Shown one piece after another: positions 8,021 through 17,195 of a stretch of DNA of 51,026 nt. This stretch comes from Chloroflexota bacterium (lineage in GTDB: Bacteria > Chloroflexota > JAHJIN01), in assembly GCA_018823415.1 (NCBI GenBank), contig JAHJIN010000527.1, positions 1 to 51,026 of the forward strand. Direction: 5' to 3'. The position numbers and the translations under genes were made by a program. A model generated the notes under the pieces. That model was not told where the DNA came from and ran no database searches. It saw nothing but the letters and a program-made list of their open reading frames with translations. The number at the start of each line of letters is the position of its first letter. The stretch's first letter is position 1.

Positions 8021-10069
8021 GTGAGGACCTCCGACGTGGCGAAGCGATTGGGAATCGGATGGCGCAGGGTCTGGCAATTTGCCATGCTGTTGCTAGGCGG
8101 GTCGCTCCTGGTGTTGGCACACGCATACTTCTCCAGCTTGCCCTGGACTGTAAGCACGCCGCTCATGATCCTGGACCGGCTGTTCGACATTGGCCTGGCC
8201 CTGGCGATACTAGGACTTGCTGCGGCATTGGGGTTGTGGCCCCTGCGCTTGCTGCGTCTTACCGATCTCTCTGCCCTGGAAGAACTCCTGTTTGCCACGG
8301 GCCTGGGCCTGGGCGTCTTGATGTACGGCGTCATGGCTCTGGGGATAATAGGCTGGCTAAACTCGCTCGCCTGGATTGTGGTCATGGTCGTTCTCGTGGG
8401 CCTGGCCCTGCCGCAAGTTTCACGGGCGAAGGCTCTCTGCACACAGGCCGGGCAGGAACTCCGCGAAGATGCGCGGTCCTCGCACGTCCCGCTGATTCTG
8501 CTGTTCCCGATCGCTTTCATCCTAGTCTTCGGTCTGCTCCAGGCCCTGGCACCCCTCGCTGACTACGACGGCCTGGTGGTTCACGTGGAGGCCCCCAAGC
8601 AGTTTATCGCTCGGGGGCGATTCTTCCCCCTGCCCGAGATCTCACCGGCCAATTATCCGCTCAACGTGGAGATGCTCTATGCTATTGGGGTCTTGCTGGG
8701 CACAGATGTGTTCCCAAAGGTTCTGCACTTTGCGTTTGGCCTGTTGAGCACCCTGGCATTGTATGCCCTGGGTCGTCGTTTTTTCACCGTGCGGTCAACC
8801 TGGCTGGGTGTGGTGCTGTTCTTGGTTACCCCGCTGGCCTGTTTCTCTATGCAGATCGCATACGTGGACCTGGGGCTGACGTTTTTCGTGCTGCTGGCCG
8901 AATTTGCCCTGTTCCGGTGGTGGCAGGGACCCGACCACGGTGAACGCCGGCATCTGAGCTGGCTGGCTATGTGTGGGGCGGGTTGCGGCATCGCGTTGGG
9001 CAGCAAGTATACGGCCGCCTTCACGCTCCTCATAATAGGTGGCGTCGTTTTGGCACGTACCGTGCTCTGGAATTGGAAAAGCCCCCGGCGAATCCTGCGC
9101 GACGTGTTGCTCTGGGGCAGCGTTGCGGCAGTGGTGGCGGCTCCCTGGTACGTCCGAAACTGGTTGTGGTTAGGGAATCCAGTCTACCCGGCGTTCTTTG
9201 GCGGACCGGAATGGCCCCCCTCTCGCGTGGAGCGATTTGCATACCTGCTGAGTCTATACGGCGCCGGACATGATTGGCAAGACTACTTGCTCTTGCCCTG
9301 GAACCTGTTAACGGACAGCGGCAAGTTCGGGACATCGCTTTTCGCCCACTCCAGTGTGCTGCTGTGGATCCCCCTGTTCGCAGTCTTGCTCGTTCGGCAT
9401 CATCGGAGCGTCAGCCTCTTGCTGGTGCTTAGCTACGCGCAGGTTGTGGCCTGGGCGCTGTTCTCACAGCAGAGCCGCCTGCTATTGCCAGTCCTGGGTC
9501 CTCTTTGCCTTCTCACTGGTGTAATGCTAGAACGATTGCTAGAACGATGGCGCGGTCCATGGGGCAACCGGGCGGTCTTCTACCCGATTATCTGCTATGC
9601 GATGGCTACTATCGTGTTACAGCAGATATTCTTCTGGCTGGATGCCAAGCCTCTGGGCGTTGTGCTGGGGCTAGAGAGTCGGCATAGCTACCTGTCTCGC
9701 AACCTGCCGGACTACAACAGCATGACCTATATCAACGAACACACGTCAGAAACAGCCAAGGTCCTCATGATCGGTGATGGATGTGGCTACTATCTCCAGC
9801 GTGCCTACGTCTCCGATGCGTCTCTGGAAACCTGGAGCTACATCGTCTCCCTGGCACAGGCCCGCACACCCGAAGCGGTGTACCGGGTTCTGCGCGAAAA
9901 GGGCATCACCCATATTCTGGTGGAGGACTATGCGCCCGAGTGGCTCGAGCAGTTCGACCCCCATGGAACCATCCGCTCTGACCTGCTGATCCTGCAGGCG
10001 CTTCAGCCCCAATACCTGGAATTGATCTACAAGGCGAATCCCGTTCACGTCTACCAATTGAGACCATGA
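8021..10069 (+). CDS. large multi-spanning membrane protein, probable GT-C glycosyltransferase
   Basis: 682 residues starting at GTG 8021; no strong ribosome site is visible, so a slightly later start is possible. About a dozen hydrophobic helices are followed by a periplasmic-type C-terminal domain of about 130 residues that contains a nucleotide-free alpha/beta-looking stretch (KVLMIGDGCGYYLQRAY). The loop after the early helices, PLADYDGLVVHVEAPKQF, resembles the acidic first loop of GT39/GT83 enzymes. The gene is separated from the sugar-biosynthesis fusion by about 145 bp with nothing recognisable. Role in glycan transfer is inferred from topology and neighbours. Confidence 0.6.
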   Translation: MRTSDVAKRLGIGWRRVWQFAMLLLGGSLLVLAHAYFSSLPWTVSTPLMILDRLFDIGLALAILGLAAALGLWPLRLLRLTDLSALEELLFATGLGLGVLMYGVMALGIIGWLNSLAWIVVMVVLVGLALPQVSRAKALCTQAGQELREDARSSHVPLILLFPIAFILVFGLLQALAPLADYDGLVVHVEAPKQFIARGRFFPLPEISPANYPLNVEMLYAIGVLLGTDVFPKVLHFAFGLLSTLALYALGRRFFTVRSTWLGVVLFLVTPLACFSMQIAYVDLGLTFFVLLAEFALFRWWQGPDHGERRHLSWLAMCGAGCGIALGSKYTAAFTLLIIGGVVLARTVLWNWKSPRRILRDVLLWGSVAAVVAAPWYVRNWLWLGNPVYPAFFGGPEWPPSRVERFAYLLSLYGAGHDWQDYLLLPWNLLTDSGKFGTSLFAHSSVLLWIPLFAVLLVRHHRSVSLLLVLSYAQVVAWALFSQQSRLLLPVLGPLCLLTGVMLERLLERWRGPWGNRAVFYPIICYAMATIVLQQIFFWLDAKPLGVVLGLESRHSYLSRNLPDYNSMTYINEHTSETAKVLMIGDGCGYYLQRAYVSDASLETWSYIVSLAQARTPEAVYRVLREKGITHILVEDYAPEWLEQFDPHGTIRSDLLILQALQPQYLELIYKANPVHVYQLRP

Positions 10070-10105
10070 TGAAAGTCGAGTTCCACATCGTCCTGTGAGC
10101 TTCAC

Positions 10106-11326
10106 ATGAACACGCACGCGACTTCTGAAGGCAAACCAATGATCGACAGCGAAAAGAAGGCTGTAGCGGCCCGACCAACCACCGGTCCTATGCGCCTGGT
10201 GCTCCTCATGACGCTTGTTCTACGCCTTGCCATCTCCATCGTGGCTGCCATCGCCTACACCTTGCTCCCGCCGCTCATGCCCCCTGATGTGATCCAACGA
10301 CTCTCCCTGGGCATCGAACCCATCACCGGGTGGCTGGCCGGCCCGCTGCTGGGCGCCTGGCAGCGCTGGGACACCCTCTGGTACCTTCTCATCGCCACCC
10401 GAGGCTATGCACCGGACGATAGCACCATCTACAGACCCCCCCTGTACCCGCTGCTCATGCGACTGACCGGCGATGTGCTGGGGGGCCAAGCCATGTTGGG
10501 TGGGCTGGTGGTCTCCACCATGGCGTACCTGTTGGCCCTGTGGCTGTTCTACCGGCTCACCGCCTGGGAATTGGACGAAGCCACGGCCCGGCGCAGCGTA
10601 GTCTACCTGGCCCTGTTCCCCACGGCATTCTTCTTCCTGGCCGGGTATGCCGAGTCGTTGTTCCTCCTATTCAGCGTAGCTTCATTCTATGCGGCCCGGC
10701 GCGGCCGATGGGGACTGGCCGGTGTGGCTGGACTGCTGGCCAGCGTGGCCCGGCTTCAAGGCTCCATCGTGCTCCTGCCCCTGATCGTGGAGTACGTGCA
10801 CCAGCGTGGTTTCTCCCGCCGCCTGCTATCGCGGGACCTGTTGGGACTGGCTGCCGTGCCATTGGGGATGATCGCATTCATGGCTTATGTCTATGGTGTT
10901 GTGGGCGCCGACTCCCCGCTGACTCCGTTCCAGCTCGTTCGGGGAACTTTATACCATCTTACCTGGCCGGGCCAGGCACTATGGGATGGCGTGTGGGTCA
11001 TCGTGACCGGCCAATTCTTCTATGCTGATGTGCTGGACTTGGCTAGCATCGTGCTGTTCATGGTACTCACCGTCGTTGCCCTACGTCGGCTGCCATTGGC
11101 CTACAGCGTGTACATGGCCGTGTCATTGTGGATCATCCTGAGCAGGACCGGTTTCCCACAGCCCCTGATCAGCGCATCCCGGCTGGTGCTTCCCCTGTTC
11201 CCCGGCTTTATGGTGCTAGGCCTCTGGGGCCGCAACCCCTGGGTCCATCGCCTGATCGTGTACCCATCTCTGCTGCTGCTGCTTATCCTCACTGGCATCT
11301 TTGCTGCCTGGGGCTGGGTAGCCTAG
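10106..11326 (+). CDS. PIG-V-like mannosyltransferase family membrane protein
   Basis: 406 residues, about ten membrane helices. The early loop WQRWDTLWYLLIATRGY followed by YRPPLYPLLMR matches the arrangement seen in PIG-V/GPI mannosyltransferase-II-like proteins of bacteria, where a WD pair and a P-LYP-L motif flank the first long loop. ATG at 10106 is used; a second ATG at 10139 in the same frame is also possible. It closes the polysaccharide locus; no terminator is seen, but a strong promoter for the next gene starts 26 bp after its stop. Substrate is unknown. Confidence 0.68.
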   Translation: MNTHATSEGKPMIDSEKKAVAARPTTGPMRLVLLMTLVLRLAISIVAAIAYTLLPPLMPPDVIQRLSLGIEPITGWLAGPLLGAWQRWDTLWYLLIATRGYAPDDSTIYRPPLYPLLMRLTGDVLGGQAMLGGLVVSTMAYLLALWLFYRLTAWELDEATARRSVVYLALFPTAFFFLAGYAESLFLLFSVASFYAARRGRWGLAGVAGLLASVARLQGSIVLLPLIVEYVHQRGFSRRLLSRDLLGLAAVPLGMIAFMAYVYGVVGADSPLTPFQLVRGTLYHLTWPGQALWDGVWVIVTGQFFYADVLDLASIVLFMVLTVVALRRLPLAYSVYMAVSLWIILSRTGFPQPLISASRLVLPLFPGFMVLGLWGRNPWVHRLIVYPSLLLLLILTGIFAAWGWVA

Positions 11327-11352
11327 TTGCCATCCTTTTTTTTCGCAAATAC

Positions 11353-11381
11353 TTGACAAGAATACTCAACTATATTATAAT
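11353..11381 (+). promoter_or_regulatory. consensus sigma70 promoter for the molybdopterin lipoprotein gene
   Basis: TTGACA at 11353-11358 and TATAAT at 11376-11381, separated by exactly 17 nt, inside an AT-rich island. Both hexamers are perfect consensus. The start codon of the next gene is 28 nt after the -10 box, so the leader would be about 20 nt. Confidence 0.85.
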
Positions 11382-11408
11382 AAGCGTAGCGTAGAATGGA
11401 GGGCAAAC

Positions 11409-12143
11409 ATGGACACCTGGCCTACAATCGGGCGGCGTGGATTTGTGGGGTTTTTGCTGGGGAGTGCCGGCGCGCTGTTGGCCGCTTGCCTGCCCGGCCA
11501 GAGCGCCACACCGACCACCAACGCGCCCGGCGGCGGTGTGGCGGCAACGGCCCTGCCCGAAGCGACCCAACCCGGCTGGAAGTGGGAAATCCGCTGGCTT
11601 CACGGCCGGCCCCGCATCGACGAGGGCGCCTACCAGTTGCGCATCGACGGGATGGTGGAGCAGCCGCAAACGCTGACACTGGGCCAGGTCAAGGCGCTGC
11701 CCTCGGTGACCGAACGGGTGCGTATGAAATGCGTGGAATGTTGGTCGGCGCCGGCGGTTTACACCGGCGTCACGTTGGAAGAGGTGTTCAAGCTGGTGCA
11801 GCCCGCCGCGCAGGCTACGCATGTGCGCTTTTATGCCGCCGACAATTACGACGACACCCTATCGCTGGATGAGTTGCGAGCGGCTCGGGTCATGCTGGCC
11901 TATGGTCAGGATAGCGCCGATCTGCCCATAGACAATGGCTGGCCCCTGCGGCTGGTGACGCCGTCGAAATATGGCTACAAGTATGTCAAAGGCGTGGTCC
12001 GGCTCGAGTTTATCGACCGGATGGTGGTGGGAAGCTGGGAGAGATACGGCTATTCCACCGACGCCACTGTGCAGGCGGGCTTTGACCGGCCCCTGGATCT
12101 GGGTGGGGTGCGTCCTATCCCCGGCGGAGAACAGGCCTACTAG
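11409..12143 (+). CDS. Tat-exported molybdopterin-dependent oxidoreductase lipoprotein (sulfite oxidase/MsrP fold)
   Basis: 244 residues. The N-terminus has a twin-arginine motif (GRRGFVGF, residues 8-15) and a lipobox (LLAAC, Cys near residue 27), followed by a Thr/Pro/Gly-rich linker. The body matches the oxidoreductase molybdopterin-binding domain: DGMVEQPQTLTLGQVKALP, then KCVECWS, in which the second Cys position is the usual molybdenum ligand, and a late KYGYKYVKGV segment that contacts the pterin. Length fits a catalytic domain without the dimerisation domain. It probably works on the outer face of the membrane; an electron-transfer partner is not next to it. Substrate is unknown; sulfite or methionine sulfoxide would be guesses. 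Confidence 0.85.
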   Translation: MDTWPTIGRRGFVGFLLGSAGALLAACLPGQSATPTTNAPGGGVAATALPEATQPGWKWEIRWLHGRPRIDEGAYQLRIDGMVEQPQTLTLGQVKALPSVTERVRMKCVECWSAPAVYTGVTLEEVFKLVQPAAQATHVRFYAADNYDDTLSLDELRAARVMLAYGQDSADLPIDNGWPLRLVTPSKYGYKYVKGVVRLEFIDRMVVGSWERYGYSTDATVQAGFDRPLDLGGVRPIPGGEQAY

Positions 12144-12201
12144 CCCGGCCCAAACTGTTTATTCCAGTGCGCATCACCTCCTCCTTTGCGCATGGCACGA
12201 C

Positions 12202-12232
12202 CGACGGCCCCTCCGTTTTGGAGGGGCCGTCG
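12202..12232. terminator. hairpin between convergent genes
   Basis: A perfect 13-bp stem (12202-12214 with 12220-12232) closed by the 5-nt loop GTTTT. It lies 58 bp after the molybdopterin gene and 15 bp before the end of the convergent peptidase gene. No long T tract follows on either strand, so termination strength is uncertain. Confidence 0.6.
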
Positions 12233-12247
12233 TGTGTCTGTCCCAGT

Positions 12248-13801
12248 CTATTCCCCTTGCACCCACTGTTGATACAGGTCGCCCAGGTCCTGACCGCTGG
12301 CCTCCTCAAAGGCGCGCACGAGATCAGCCGGTGCAGCCTGTCGATAGCCATAGTCGCGACAATAGGCGCGCAGGGCCGTGAAATACGCCACGTCGCCAAT
12401 GGCCTGGTACACGGCATCGAAAAAGAGCGCGCCTTTGGCATAGACCACGGCCTCATAATCGGACGCCGGATATTGTGACACCGGCTTGCCGATGGGGGCA
12501 TCGCGGCCCCGCGTGACCAACGACTCAGCCGGGATGGTCCACCGCACGCGCTTGAGTTCCTGGGCCTGGGCTGGCCCATAGATCAGGTGGTAGTAAAAGC
12601 TGGTATTGTATTCGGTGAGACCTTCATCCTGCCAGGGGTACAATAAGGGGTCATTGCCTACCAGGTTGTACCACCACTGATGGCCCACCTCATGAGCCAC
12701 CAGGAACTCTTGGTTTTCTAGCTGGCCCGGCGCGTACAGCCCATCGCCGATGAGGGACAGGCCCGGGTACTCCATGCCCCGCACCCCCAGTGGGGCCTCG
12801 ATGATCTTGAACTCAGCCAGGGGACCGGGGCCAAAGAGCCGGTTGTAGATGCGCAGCGCTGCCGCCGCCTCCCACAAGGCCGAATGACCGGCGGCGCTAT
12901 CGACCGGTTGATAATACGAGAATACGGTGGCCTCGTCGGCCTGGGTCTGCGCCATCCGAAGGTCTGGCCCGGCAAAGATGCAGAAATCGCGGGCCGGCCC
13001 GCTGACGATGTGGTGGGTGATGCGCGTGCCGCTGGCCCGGGTAGTCGTGATCTCGACACCGGTCGTCACGATGGGCAGCAACTCCGGCGCGGTAAGCCGC
13101 ACCTCAAAGAGCGCGATGTCGGTCAAGGTCGCGTCGCCGTGCGTTTCGGCCACGTCCACGCGCCAGCCGTCTGGCCCATGAACGGCCAGCAGCGGCAGGG
13201 CGCTGGGCAGCGAGAGCAGGCCCCGGGCTTGGCCGAACAGCACGTACTCCTGGTCGATGGCCCGGGCCTGAGCATGAAAGTCCACGTCGATGTGGATCAT
13301 CTCTCGGGGTGCGAGCGGCTGGGGCAAGAACAGGCGCGCCGCCGTGTCGTCGGCCTCATACGTCCAGTCGAGGATCTGGTCGCCCACCCACACCTCGTCG
13401 ATGCCCAGGCCGCCCATGTACTGGGGCAGGTTGGGGTACAGACGCAGCATGATGTCCTTGAGGGTGTTGTCGGTGCTGTTGATATAGCGAATGGTCTGCC
13501 GGCCGGTCAGGGTCAGGTCGGCGGCGTCCAGGGTGGCGGTGACGGTGTAGCGTGGCACGCCGGTCAGCCGGTCCAGATCGGCCTGGCGTGAGGGGATGAC
13601 GGCGGCGCGCTGCCGTTCCAGAAAGGTGTCCGCGGGTGGCGCGTCGCCGCCGGGGCTGCAGCCGGCGAGCAGGATCAGGCCGCACGCCACCACCAGCAGC
13701 GTGGCGAGGGCCAGCAGGCCCAATCCGCTTGTGGTCCATCGCCCGGCCAACCCTGCTGGACTGTGGCCCAATGGGAACGGGAACGAGGCCCTTTGCTTCA
13801 C
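12248..13801 (-). CDS. M1 family zinc metallopeptidase, lipoprotein
   Basis: 517 residues from GTG at 13801, which overlaps the stop of the upstream gene as GTGA, a sign of translational coupling. The N-terminus has a long hydrophobic helix ending in a lipobox (LILLAGC), so it should be anchored outside the cell. The catalytic site is complete: HEVGHQWW with a downstream WQDEGLTEY supplies the two His and the Glu zinc ligands. The exopeptidase motif usually written GAMEN reads GMEYPG here, a common variant in bacterial M1-like proteins. It has no long C-terminal helical domain, unlike classical aminopeptidase N. Function: cleavage of extracytoplasmic peptides (inference). Confidence 0.9.
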   Translation of the reverse strand: MKQRASFPFPLGHSPAGLAGRWTTSGLGLLALATLLVVACGLILLAGCSPGGDAPPADTFLERQRAAVIPSRQADLDRLTGVPRYTVTATLDAADLTLTGRQTIRYINSTDNTLKDIMLRLYPNLPQYMGGLGIDEVWVGDQILDWTYEADDTAARLFLPQPLAPREMIHIDVDFHAQARAIDQEYVLFGQARGLLSLPSALPLLAVHGPDGWRVDVAETHGDATLTDIALFEVRLTAPELLPIVTTGVEITTTRASGTRITHHIVSGPARDFCIFAGPDLRMAQTQADEATVFSYYQPVDSAAGHSALWEAAAALRIYNRLFGPGPLAEFKIIEAPLGVRGMEYPGLSLIGDGLYAPGQLENQEFLVAHEVGHQWWYNLVGNDPLLYPWQDEGLTEYNTSFYYHLIYGPAQAQELKRVRWTIPAESLVTRGRDAPIGKPVSQYPASDYEAVVYAKGALFFDAVYQAIGDVAYFTALRAYCRDYGYRQAAPADLVRAFEEASGQDLGDLYQQWVQGE

Positions 13802-15303
13802 GTTTTTTCCCCCTCCAGTTCCGTCGCCACCCAGGCCCGGGCCTCGTCGTGGGTGGTAACGAGGCCGGCCAGTTGGGCTTCGCGCAGGCCGGCCAGCAAC
13901 GTTCCAACACGCTGCCCCGGCTCCAGACCAAAGGTCGCCATCAGGTCGCGGCCATCCAGCAGGCGCGGTAGCTGCCCGGCGCGCTCGCGCCGCTGCCAGT
14001 ACAGGGCCAGCACCTCGCCGGTAAAGGCCACGTGCCGCGCCCATTCGTCGGGCCGGGTGCGTGTGCCCTGCGTCGCCAGGTGGTCGCACAGGGAATGGAG
14101 CAGCACGTCAATGCCCGCATCCCCGGCGGCGTGGAGAAAGCGCTGGATGGCGCGCGGCGTGACGTGCTTGGCCGTGGCAAGCTGCGCCGGGCGCATGTGC
14201 AAGGCCACAATACGCGCCACGGCATCGGCCTCACGGGCGCTGAAACGGAGCCGGCGCATCACGGTGGCAGCCATGGGCACGCCTTCGGTTTCGTGATGCA
14301 GGAACCGGATACGCTGGCCCACATCCAGGCTGCGGCACTGGGGCTTGGCGATGTCGTGGAGCAGGGTTGCCAATTTGAGCAGAACCAGACGCGTGCCGGC
14401 CGCCGAGCTGGGCGCATCCAGGTGGGACAGTACCCGGTCGGCGTGCAATAGGGCCCGGTCCACGGTCAGGTTGGGTGACCACGGCAAGACGGCGGGCTCG
14501 CCCCGGAGCTGGGTCACCAGCCATTCCAGTGCCCGTACCGTCTCCAGCATGTGCTGGAACACGTCCCACTGGTGCACATCAGGCTGGAGCACAGCCCGGG
14601 ACAGGCCCAGTTCGGGGATGATGCGCGTGAGCAGGCCCAGTTGGTCCAGCAGTTCCAGGCCGCCATAGGCGTGCGGCTGGGCGAACAAGCGCACCAGCTC
14701 GTCGCGGACACGCTCGGCGGCGGGCTGGTCGATGAGCGGCGCATGGTGGCGGATGACGGTCAGGGTGGCCGGGTCGATGTCAAAGCCCAGCTCCACCGAT
14801 TGGCGCACGGCGCGCAGCATGCGCAAGGGGTCGTGGCGAAAGGCCGGGGCCGACACGGCGCGGATCAGGCGCCGGTCCAGGTCGCGTTGGCCGCCAAAGG
14901 GGTCTACCAGATGGGCCGGCGCCGGGTCGTCGGCCCATTGCAGCGCGGCGGCGATGGCATTGACGGTGAAATCGCGGTCGGCTAGGTCTTCGCGGAGGGT
15001 GGGGGCGCGCAGTCGGTTCAAGTCCAGGTAGATTGGTAGATTGGTAGATGGGGCCGGATGACGGATGACGACGCGGCCGGTGCCAAAACGCTCGTCCAGC
15101 AGCACAAAGGGCTCGTCGAGTTCGTCGGCCAGGGCGCGAGCCAGGGCCAGGGAATCGCCGCGCGTGATGACGAAATCCAGGTCATGGGGCGGCCGGCCCA
15201 GGAGCATGTCGCGCACCGGGCCGCCCACCAGGTAGGCCTCGGCGTCGTGGGTGGCCAGGAACGCGGCCACGCGCTGGATAATGGCACGCTGGGCGTCGTT
15301 CAC
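13798..15303 (-). CDS. CCA-adding enzyme / poly(A) polymerase family tRNA nucleotidyltransferase with HD domain
   Basis: 501 residues. GTG at 15303 is chosen because an AGGAG that overlaps the upstream stop lies at the right distance; an ATG 30 nt further upstream would overlap that gene. The head domain shows AYLVGGPVRDMLLGRPPHDLDFV, the class II nucleotidyltransferase signature with the DxD metal pair. A neck helix region with RDFTVNAIA and a tRNA-binding body follow. The middle carries an HD phosphohydrolase motif (ATLLHDIAKP), seen in many bacterial members. It adds or repairs the 3' CCA of tRNAs; both tRNA genes in this window encode CCA, so repair is the likelier job. Confidence 0.88.
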   Translation of the reverse strand: MNDAQRAIIQRVAAFLATHDAEAYLVGGPVRDMLLGRPPHDLDFVITRGDSLALARALADELDEPFVLLDERFGTGRVVIRHPAPSTNLPIYLDLNRLRAPTLREDLADRDFTVNAIAAALQWADDPAPAHLVDPFGGQRDLDRRLIRAVSAPAFRHDPLRMLRAVRQSVELGFDIDPATLTVIRHHAPLIDQPAAERVRDELVRLFAQPHAYGGLELLDQLGLLTRIIPELGLSRAVLQPDVHQWDVFQHMLETVRALEWLVTQLRGEPAVLPWSPNLTVDRALLHADRVLSHLDAPSSAAGTRLVLLKLATLLHDIAKPQCRSLDVGQRIRFLHHETEGVPMAATVMRRLRFSAREADAVARIVALHMRPAQLATAKHVTPRAIQRFLHAAGDAGIDVLLHSLCDHLATQGTRTRPDEWARHVAFTGEVLALYWQRRERAGQLPRLLDGRDLMATFGLEPGQRVGTLLAGLREAQLAGLVTTHDEARAWVATELEGEKT

Positions 15304-15311
15304 GGCGTCTC

Positions 15312-16967
15312 CTATGCCATCCCCAGCACGCACGCTTCGTAGGGGGCCAGGGCCAGCGAGTTGCCCAGCAGCTCCAGGTCCGGCCGGTCGGCGGTGGACA
15401 GGAGCACCTGCCAGTCGCGGGCCGGCAACGGTTCATCCAGGACGGCGAGCACCGGGCGCGAGGCGAAATTGAGGGCCACCAGCAGGGTTTGCTCCGGCGA
15501 CACCCGCAGGTAGGCCAGGGCGTGGACCGGGCGCCGGATGAGCGGGACATAATCGCCTCGGCGCAGGGCCGGGCTGGCCTTGCGCAGCGCGATGAGCCGG
15601 CGATACCAGTGAAACACCGAGTCCGGGTCCCGGCGCTGTGCCTCTACGTTACGCTGACGATAATCAGCGTTCACCGGCAGCCACGGCGGGTTGATGCTGA
15701 ACCCGGCGTGCGGCGAGTCGTCCCAGGGCATGGGCGTGCGGCAGCCGTCGCGGCCCTTGTAGAGCGGCCAGTAGCGCTTGCCCGGCGGGTCCTGAATCTG
15801 TGCCCGGGCGATGCGCCCCTGCCGCATGGCAAGCTCTTCGCCGTAGTAGAGGAACGGCGTGCCCCGGATGGTGAGGAGCAACGCCGCCGCCACCTTGGCC
15901 CGGACGTCCGTGTTGGAGCCAGCGGCATAGCGCGAGGCGTGGCGCTCTACGTCGTGGTTGCTGAGCACGTGACAGGGCCACGCCCCCGGCGGCAGAGCCG
16001 CCTCCCACCGGGCGATGGCGTCGTAAAAGGCGCGCGCGCGCCACGGCTGGTGGGTGAAATCAAAGTTAAAGCTGAGGTTCAGCTCGTCGTTCTGCTGCCC
16101 ATAATACGCGGCGGCCATCTTCACCGGCTCTTCGCTAAAGGTCTCGCCGACCGCCATACGTTGCGGGTAGTCGTCCAGCAGGGCGCGCAGGTCGCGGAGC
16201 AGCGGGTGCATCTCGGGCTGGTCCCGGTCTTGAATGTGAATCTGGCGGTCATAGGCGCGCAGGCCTAACCGGAGCGGGTTGTCGCGCAACTGGGCATCCT
16301 TGACATAGAGGTTGAACACGTCCAGCCGAAAGCCGTCCACGCCCCGGTCCAGCCAAAAGCGAAACACATCCCACATGGCGTCCTGCACGGCCGGGTTGCG
16401 CCAGTTCAGGTCGGGCTGCTCCTTGAGGAACAGATGGAGATAATACTGCGCGGTGCGCTCGTCCCACTCCCAGGCCGGGCCGCCAAAGACCGACTGCCAG
16501 TTGTTGGGTGGCCGGTCGCCCTGACCATCGCGCCAGATGTACCAGTCGCGCCGGGGATTATCGCGGCTGGACCGGGATTCCACAAACCACGGGTGCTGGT
16601 GCGAGGTATGGTTGAGCACCAGGTCCATGACGATGCGGATGCCGCGCCGGTGCGCTTCTTTGACCAGCCGGTCGAAATCGTCCAGCGTGCCAAAGAGCGG
16701 GTCGATGCCGCAGTAATCGCTCACGTCGTAGCCAAAGTCGTACATGGGCGACGGATACACCGGCGAGAGCCAGATGGCGTCGATGCCCAACGAGTCGTCG
16801 CCCGACGCCGCGTCGGCTCCGGCCAAATAGTCCAGGTGCGCGATAAGGCCTGGCAGGTCGCCAACGCCATCGCCGTTGGAATCGGCAAAGGAGCGTGGGT
16901 AGACCTGGTAGATGACGCCGTCGCGCCACCAGGGGGCATCGGGCGCGGTTTTGCGCTTGGGGGTCAT
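15312..16967 (-). CDS. GH13 alpha-glucosidase / oligo-1,6-glucosidase
   Basis: 551 residues from ATG at 16967, with AAGGAG 6-11 nt upstream. The order of conserved GH13 regions is intact: DLVLNHTSH (region I), GFRLDVFNL with the nucleophile Asp (II), AVGETFSEEP with the acid/base Glu (III), and LSNHDVERH (IV). The start WWRDGVIYQVYPRSFADSNGDG and the length are typical of cytoplasmic oligo-1,6-glucosidase, alpha-glucosidase or trehalose-6-phosphate hydrolase. There is no signal peptide. It has its own promoter and is followed closely by the nucleotidyltransferase gene. It likely hydrolyses short alpha-glucans; linkage preference is not resolved. Confidence 0.92.
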   Translation of the reverse strand: MTPKRKTAPDAPWWRDGVIYQVYPRSFADSNGDGVGDLPGLIAHLDYLAGADAASGDDSLGIDAIWLSPVYPSPMYDFGYDVSDYCGIDPLFGTLDDFDRLVKEAHRRGIRIVMDLVLNHTSHQHPWFVESRSSRDNPRRDWYIWRDGQGDRPPNNWQSVFGGPAWEWDERTAQYYLHLFLKEQPDLNWRNPAVQDAMWDVFRFWLDRGVDGFRLDVFNLYVKDAQLRDNPLRLGLRAYDRQIHIQDRDQPEMHPLLRDLRALLDDYPQRMAVGETFSEEPVKMAAAYYGQQNDELNLSFNFDFTHQPWRARAFYDAIARWEAALPPGAWPCHVLSNHDVERHASRYAAGSNTDVRAKVAAALLLTIRGTPFLYYGEELAMRQGRIARAQIQDPPGKRYWPLYKGRDGCRTPMPWDDSPHAGFSINPPWLPVNADYRQRNVEAQRRDPDSVFHWYRRLIALRKASPALRRGDYVPLIRRPVHALAYLRVSPEQTLLVALNFASRPVLAVLDEPLPARDWQVLLSTADRPDLELLGNSLALAPYEACVLGMA

Positions 16968-17004
16968 GGAATCTCCTTGGACGAACGGTTGCCTTGCTGT
17001 CTTC

Positions 17005-17033
17005 ATAGTACCACAAACCAGGCCGCCTGACAA
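17005..17033 (-). promoter_or_regulatory. promoter for the GH13 gene
   Basis: On the minus strand TTGTCA (17033-17028) and TACTAT (17010-17005) are 17 nt apart. The start codon lies 37 nt after the -10 box. Confidence 0.7.
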
Positions 17034-17040
17034 GCAGGCC

Positions 17041-17132
17041 CTCACCCTACCCCCGGCGGCTTTGCTGCCACCTCCTCCCCTCTCCCAACTTTGGGAGAGG
17101 GGAGGGGCGCGAAGCGGGGGAGGGGTGCGGGT
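17041..17132. repeat. dispersed palindromic repeat (CTCTCCC...GGGAGAG type)
   Basis: An imperfect palindrome whose core is a perfect 15-bp stem, 17074-17088 with 17091-17105, around a 2-nt loop. Flanking C-rich and G-rich arms (near 17046-17056 and 17114-17128) extend it. It sits between the divergent GH13 and DUF4838 promoters. A shorter relative with the same C-rich/G-rich core lies inside leuS at about 28876-28925. Confidence 0.75.
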
Positions 17133-17142
17133 ACACCCGGCC

Positions 17143-17171
17143 TTGACCACCGGCTCTCGATATGGTATGCT
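17143..17171 (+). promoter_or_regulatory. promoter for the DUF4838 gene
   Basis: TTGACC at 17143-17148 and TATGCT at 17166-17171 with a 17-nt spacer. Predicted start is about 18 nt before the ATG at 17196. Confidence 0.7.
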
Positions 17172-17195
17172 GAGTATGGCGGGAGTGGAGGCCCC

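Noticed and set aside
6550..8520. 656-codon open frame on the minus strand opposite the dehydrogenase-acetyltransferase
   Set aside because: It overlaps a well-supported gene, has low-complexity His/Arg/Gln-rich composition and no recognisable domain; GC-rich codon bias creates long antisense frames.
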